The notes under the pieces were generated by a model that did no database searches, had not been told where the DNA came from, and saw only the letters and a list, made by a program, of their open reading frames with translations. DNA of 64,000 nucleotides from contig DATIKM010000028.1 of NCBI GenBank assembly GCA_035477595.1, positions 36,892 through 100,891 of the forward strand. The letters are read 5' to 3'. The position numbers and the translations under genes are program-made. Source of the DNA: DATIKM01 sp035477595. GTDB taxonomy: Bacteria > Armatimonadota > Chthonomonadetes > Chthonomonadales > CAJBBX01. Shown in pieces: positions 61,291 through 64,000 of the stretch; position 1 is the first letter of the stretch, and every line of letters begins with the position of its first letter.

Positions 61291-61869
61291 ATGGAGACCC
61301 TTCGGGCCCTGATCGCGGAAGACGAGAACCTGACGCGAACCATATTGCGCGCGCGCCTCGAAAAGCTCGGGCACCAGGTCGTCGCAGAGGCGGAAAACGG
61401 CTCCCAGGCCGTGGATCTGGCAAAGGCGCATCGGCCGCAGGTTGTGATCATGGACATCCGGATGCCGGAGATGGACGGCATCGAGGCTGCGCGGCGCATC
61501 ATGGCCGAGGCGCCGTGCGCGATCCTCTTCCTGACCGCCTACAGCGATCAGGCGATGGTTGAAGAGGCAAGCGACACCGGGGCGCTCGCGTACCTGATGA
61601 AGCCCTTCCGGAAGGAGGACCTCGCGCCCGCCCTGGAGGTCGCGGTGCGCCGGTTCCGGCAGATTGAGGGGCAGGAGAAGGAGATCGAGCAGCTCAAGGA
61701 GGCGATTGAGACGCGAAAGGTCGTCGAACGGGCGAAGGGCATTCTGATGGAGCGCCTCGGGCTGAGTGAGGACGATGCCTTCAAGCGCATTCACTTCCAG
61801 GCGCGCAACCAGAACAAGCGGATGCGCGACATCGCCCAGAGCATCATCACCGCAGCCGAGCTCATCTAG
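61291..61869 (+). CDS. Response regulator with an ANTAR RNA-binding domain
   Basis: AmiR/NasT-type regulator of 192 aa. Receiver domain (1-120) with EDEN, phospho-acceptor Asp55 (VVIMDIRMPEMDG), Thr in FLTAYS and Lys in YLMKPF; coiled helix; then ANTAR (about 130-190) with KVVERAKGILMERLGLSEDDAFKRI. ANTAR proteins bind paired hairpins in leader RNAs to prevent termination. No kinase or obvious paired-hairpin leader is near. Confidence 0.92.
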   Translation: METLRALIAEDENLTRTILRARLEKLGHQVVAEAENGSQAVDLAKAHRPQVVIMDIRMPEMDGIEAARRIMAEAPCAILFLTAYSDQAMVEEASDTGALAYLMKPFRKEDLAPALEVAVRRFRQIEGQEKEIEQLKEAIETRKVVERAKGILMERLGLSEDDAFKRIHFQARNQNKRMRDIAQSIITAAELI

Positions 61870-62092
61870 CATCGTTCGTGGTCTACGTCTGGAGTCCCTG
61901 TGCGCCGCGGGTGTGGGCGCGCCGTGCACGTGGGCGAAACTGGCCGTCGGCGGCCGCACAGCCCATCTGTGGACAACGACATGCGACGCAGTCTCCTATC
62001 TTGGCAGAGCGCGTCTCTGCTGTCCGTGTCGCGGGGGCGATCGCGGGCCTCCGCTGGCATCGCGAGCGAGGTAGGCGACAGCGAGGCTTGGG

Positions 62093-63037
62093 GTGAGTCT
62101 GGACTTTCCGTATGCGATGGCGGCCATCGATCTGGATGGCACGCTTCTCGGGCCCGACCACCAGCCGACGACCGCCAACGCCGCCGCTGTGCGCGGGCTG
62201 GTCACCGAGGGCGTGGTGTGTGTGGTCGCATCGGGCCGCATGCACGAGGCATCGGCTCCCTATGCGGAGGCCCTCGGGCTGAGCGGGCCCGTCATCTCGT
62301 ACAACGGCGCTCTCGTGGTAGACACCTGCTCGGGCGAGACCTGGCAGCACCTTCCGGTCAGTGCTGACGTCTCCGACGAGGTGGTAGCGTTCTGTGCGAC
62401 GCACTGCCTGCATCTCAACTACTACTTCGGCGCTCGCGTCTATGTCGAAAAGAGCACGCCATGGGGCAACCTCTACCATCGGCACACTGGCTCGCCCATG
62501 GAGGTCGTTGGCGACCTGCGCGCCTTCCAGGGGTGTACGCCCACGAAACTGATACTTGTCGACTCGCCCGAGAAGATTGACGAGCTGCTGCCGCTGTTCC
62601 GCGACCGCTTCGCCGGCCGGGCGTACGTGACGAAGAGCAACCCGGAGTACCTCGAGTTCATGCATGTGGCCGCCAACAAGGGCGACGCGCTGGCCCTCGT
62701 TGCGGCGCGCCTGGGAATCGCTCGTGACCACGTGGCCGCTTTTGGCGACAGCGACAACGACATTCCGATGTTGCAGTGGGCAGGACTAGGCGTGGCGGTC
62801 GGGAGTCCGGCTCCCGCTGTTCGCTGCGCCGCCGGCCTCGTGGTGGAATGCCCGAACAATGACTCCCTGGCGGCCGCCATCGCCGCCATCAGAGCTTCTC
62901 GTGGTAGCAGAGGGAAGATCGACCTTGGAAAGTCGCTTCAAGCTGTCCAGACTCGTCCGAACCGCCTCCTCCGAGATCTACCTCGTCTGGGACGGGGACA
63001 AGCGCGTGGGCCAGATCGACGTCCACTACGCGGATGA
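62093..63037 (+). CDS. HAD-superfamily Cof-type phosphatase with an overlapping tail
   Basis: Phosphatase of 314 aa. Motifs: DLDGTLLGPD (nucleophile Asp pair), VVASGRMHEA, K in VAANKGDALA and GDSDNDIPML. The C2 cap lies between. The family normally ends near NDSLAAAIAAI (about residue 266); here an Arg-rich tail of 48 residues runs over the next gene for 113 bases, which looks like a lost stop codon. GTG start. Confidence 0.87.
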   Translation: MSLDFPYAMAAIDLDGTLLGPDHQPTTANAAAVRGLVTEGVVCVVASGRMHEASAPYAEALGLSGPVISYNGALVVDTCSGETWQHLPVSADVSDEVVAFCATHCLHLNYYFGARVYVEKSTPWGNLYHRHTGSPMEVVGDLRAFQGCTPTKLILVDSPEKIDELLPLFRDRFAGRAYVTKSNPEYLEFMHVAANKGDALALVAARLGIARDHVAAFGDSDNDIPMLQWAGLGVAVGSPAPAVRCAAGLVVECPNNDSLAAAIAAIRASRGSRGKIDLGKSLQAVQTRPNRLLRDLPRLGRGQARGPDRRPLRG

Positions 63038-63263
63038 CACGATCCACGCCACCATCATCTTTGAGTCCGATGTGGCCGTAGCGGACGAAGAGGCGCTGAT
63101 GGCGCAGGTCGACGACGACATCGTCTCGTCGTACATGCCGCGGTTCGAGAGGGACGACTTCGTCGCACACGTGTTCCGCGGGGAAGAGATCAACCGCTAC
63201 ACGGACTGCTCGGGCGCGTCCGAGGAGATCGACGAGGACGGCCGGTCGGAAGAGGAGCCGTAG
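62925..63263 (+). CDS. Small acidic protein of unknown function
   Basis: Protein of 112 aa, TTG start at 62925 with GAGGGAAG 7 bases upstream. Sequence SRFKLSRLVRTASSEIYLVWDGDKRVGQIDVHYADD then acidic C-terminus (EEIDEDGRSEEE). It overlaps the tail of the HAD gene by 113 bases in another frame. Strand pattern suggests a small beta domain. No family recognised. Confidence 0.7.
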   Translation: MESRFKLSRLVRTASSEIYLVWDGDKRVGQIDVHYADDTIHATIIFESDVAVADEEALMAQVDDDIVSSYMPRFERDDFVAHVFRGEEINRYTDCSGASEEIDEDGRSEEEP

Positions 63264-63269
63264 TCGGGT

Positions 63270-64000
63270 ATGCGGTACGGCGCGGCCGAGCCCGTCGCGG
63301 CGCTCAATCGCATCCGCATTGAGGAGACGGGCGAGCCGCTCGTCGACATCAGGGACGCATGCCCCGCAGTGGAGGTGCGCGAGGACTGCTGCCCGTACCT
63401 CCGAGCCACCGTCGCCCAGATGCTGAACCGCGCCCAGGAGTCCCTGGGCGACGGGGAGAAACTACGCGTCTCCACCGCTCTCCGCACGCTCGCGATACAG
63501 CGGGCGCACTGGGACAGGTACTACGCGCAGGTCGTTGAGAGCCACCCGAACTGGCCGCTCTCCGCGTTGCGCCGCGCCACCAACCGCTTCTTCGCCCCCT
63601 ACGACGAGAAGGCGCCTCCCGGGCACTGCACGGGTGGGGCTGTCGACGTGCAACTGCTCGGCGCTGGCGGCGAGCCACTCGACATGGTGTCGCCGCTGGA
63701 CCAATGGGCGGCCGCCTCCACGTGGACGGACCGCATCGGATCCAAAGCGCGCGCCAACCGCATGCGCATGGTCGTGGCGATGCTGGGCGCGGGCTTCTCC
63801 AACTGCCGCGAGGAGTACTGGCACTACTCCTACGGCGACCCGGCGTGGGCGGTGCGGCTCGGGGTCGCCTCCTGTCCGTATGGCCTGGTCGAGCCACCGT
63901 CCGTCGTAGAGGCCCGGTTTGCCGGAGCGATGGCGGATGGCATCGAGCGCGTCGGCGACGGGTTGTGGTTGGCGCGCCCGAAGGTGACAGAGGGCGGGCG
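63270..64000 (+). CDS. D-alanyl-D-alanine dipeptidase, VanX/DdpX type (cut by window end)
   Basis: Open frame from ATG 63270 to the window end (243 codons so far). M15D motifs are present: GHCTGGAVDVQL (zinc His and Asp), and EEYWHYSYGD (catalytic Glu and third zinc His). The family hydrolyses D-Ala-D-Ala, in some bacteria for glycopeptide resistance, in others for recycling. No signal peptide and no vanHA genes nearby, so recycling or housekeeping is likely. Six bases after the preceding gene. Confidence 0.85.
   Translation, partial: MRYGAAEPVAALNRIRIEETGEPLVDIRDACPAVEVREDCCPYLRATVAQMLNRAQESLGDGEKLRVSTALRTLAIQRAHWDRYYAQVVESHPNWPLSALRRATNRFFAPYDEKAPPGHCTGGAVDVQLLGAGGEPLDMVSPLDQWAAASTWTDRIGSKARANRMRMVVAMLGAGFSNCREEYWHYSYGDPAWAVRLGVASCPYGLVEPPSVVEARFAGAMADGIERVGDGLWLARPKVTEGG

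Noticed and set aside
61870..62092. Gene or RNA element between the ANTAR regulator and the HAD gene
   Set aside because: No frame with family features and no clear paired hairpins that an ANTAR protein could bind.
1..64000. Mobile elements or prophage
   Set aside because: No transposase, integrase, phage structural gene or attachment-site repeat is visible near the tRNA genes.

Overview
The window is about 64 kb of dense, high-GC bacterial chromosome with no phage, integrase, transposase, CRISPR array or rRNA. Several traits are seen together. There is a 20S proteasome with a Pup ligase (bases 1-2841). There is futalosine-type menaquinone synthesis (UbiD/UbiX/UbiA-like proteins plus MqnA, 14426-18894). 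KDO metabolism (KdsD, KdsC) implies an LPS-bearing outer membrane, and an OmpH/Skp-like periplasmic chaperone and MreBCD are present. Gfo/Idh/MocA oxidoreductases, a DUF6259 glycosidase-like protein, a URO-D-family protein and a large DUF6785-like membrane protein also occur. I infer a free-living diderm of the Armatimonadota or a nearby lineage; the phylum is inference and would need a marker-gene tree. Promoters look sigma70-like: the tRNA-Arg promoter has perfect -35 and -10 hexamers, and several others have an extended -10.

Layout. 1-2841: prcB (5' end outside the window), prcA, pafA. 3195-4217: Gfo/Idh/MocA oxidoreductase. 12743-4241 (minus strand): secDF, recJ, rel, dtd, a TPR protein and a universal stress protein, probably an operon run. 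14260-12953 (minus): ceramidase-like hydrolase, divergent from the menaquinone operon ubiD-PAP2-ubiX-ubiA-mqnA-macro domain (14426-19463), whose last five genes overlap at their ends. 19587-21977: M20 amidohydrolase, UDP-glucuronate decarboxylase-like protein, small membrane protein. 24571-22166 (minus): mreB, mreC, mreD. 24802-29540: DUF2993 protein, gatC, gatA, an SDR, gatB. 29670-33065: TPR lipoprotein-like secreted protein, YggT, DivIVA-like, CPBP protease and a small two-TM protein. 33136-38894: purS, purQ, kdsD, kdsC, miaA, hfq, dapF, sugar-phosphate isomerase-like protein.

47328-39403 (minus): DUF6785-like membrane protein, a ComEC split into two coupled genes, OmpH-like protein, GH2 beta-mannosidase, then a decayed carbohydrate-binding secreted gene. 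49197-47413 (minus): a nitrilase-like amidohydrolase followed by NadE, together looking like a two-gene glutamine-dependent NAD synthetase. 49264-49439: two tRNA-Arg genes with a strong promoter and a long hairpin after them. 49874-54017: a tightly coupled operon of a Tat-exported oxidoreductase, a cytosolic oxidoreductase and a DUF6259 glycosidase-like protein; it converges on a URO-D-family protein. 55150-64000: ApgM, a four-GAF sensor, TrxB, HolB, a small KOW-like protein, an ANTAR response regulator, a HAD phosphatase, a small conserved-looking protein and a VanX-type dipeptidase cut by the window end.

Most genes are housekeeping (translation, cell shape, secretion, nucleotide and cofactor synthesis). 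The less ordinary parts are the proteasome with a divergent Pup ligase, the PAP2 phosphatase and macro-domain protein wired into the menaquinone operon, the split NadE and split ComEC, the SecDF with a basic tail, and the oxidoreductase/DUF6259 operon.
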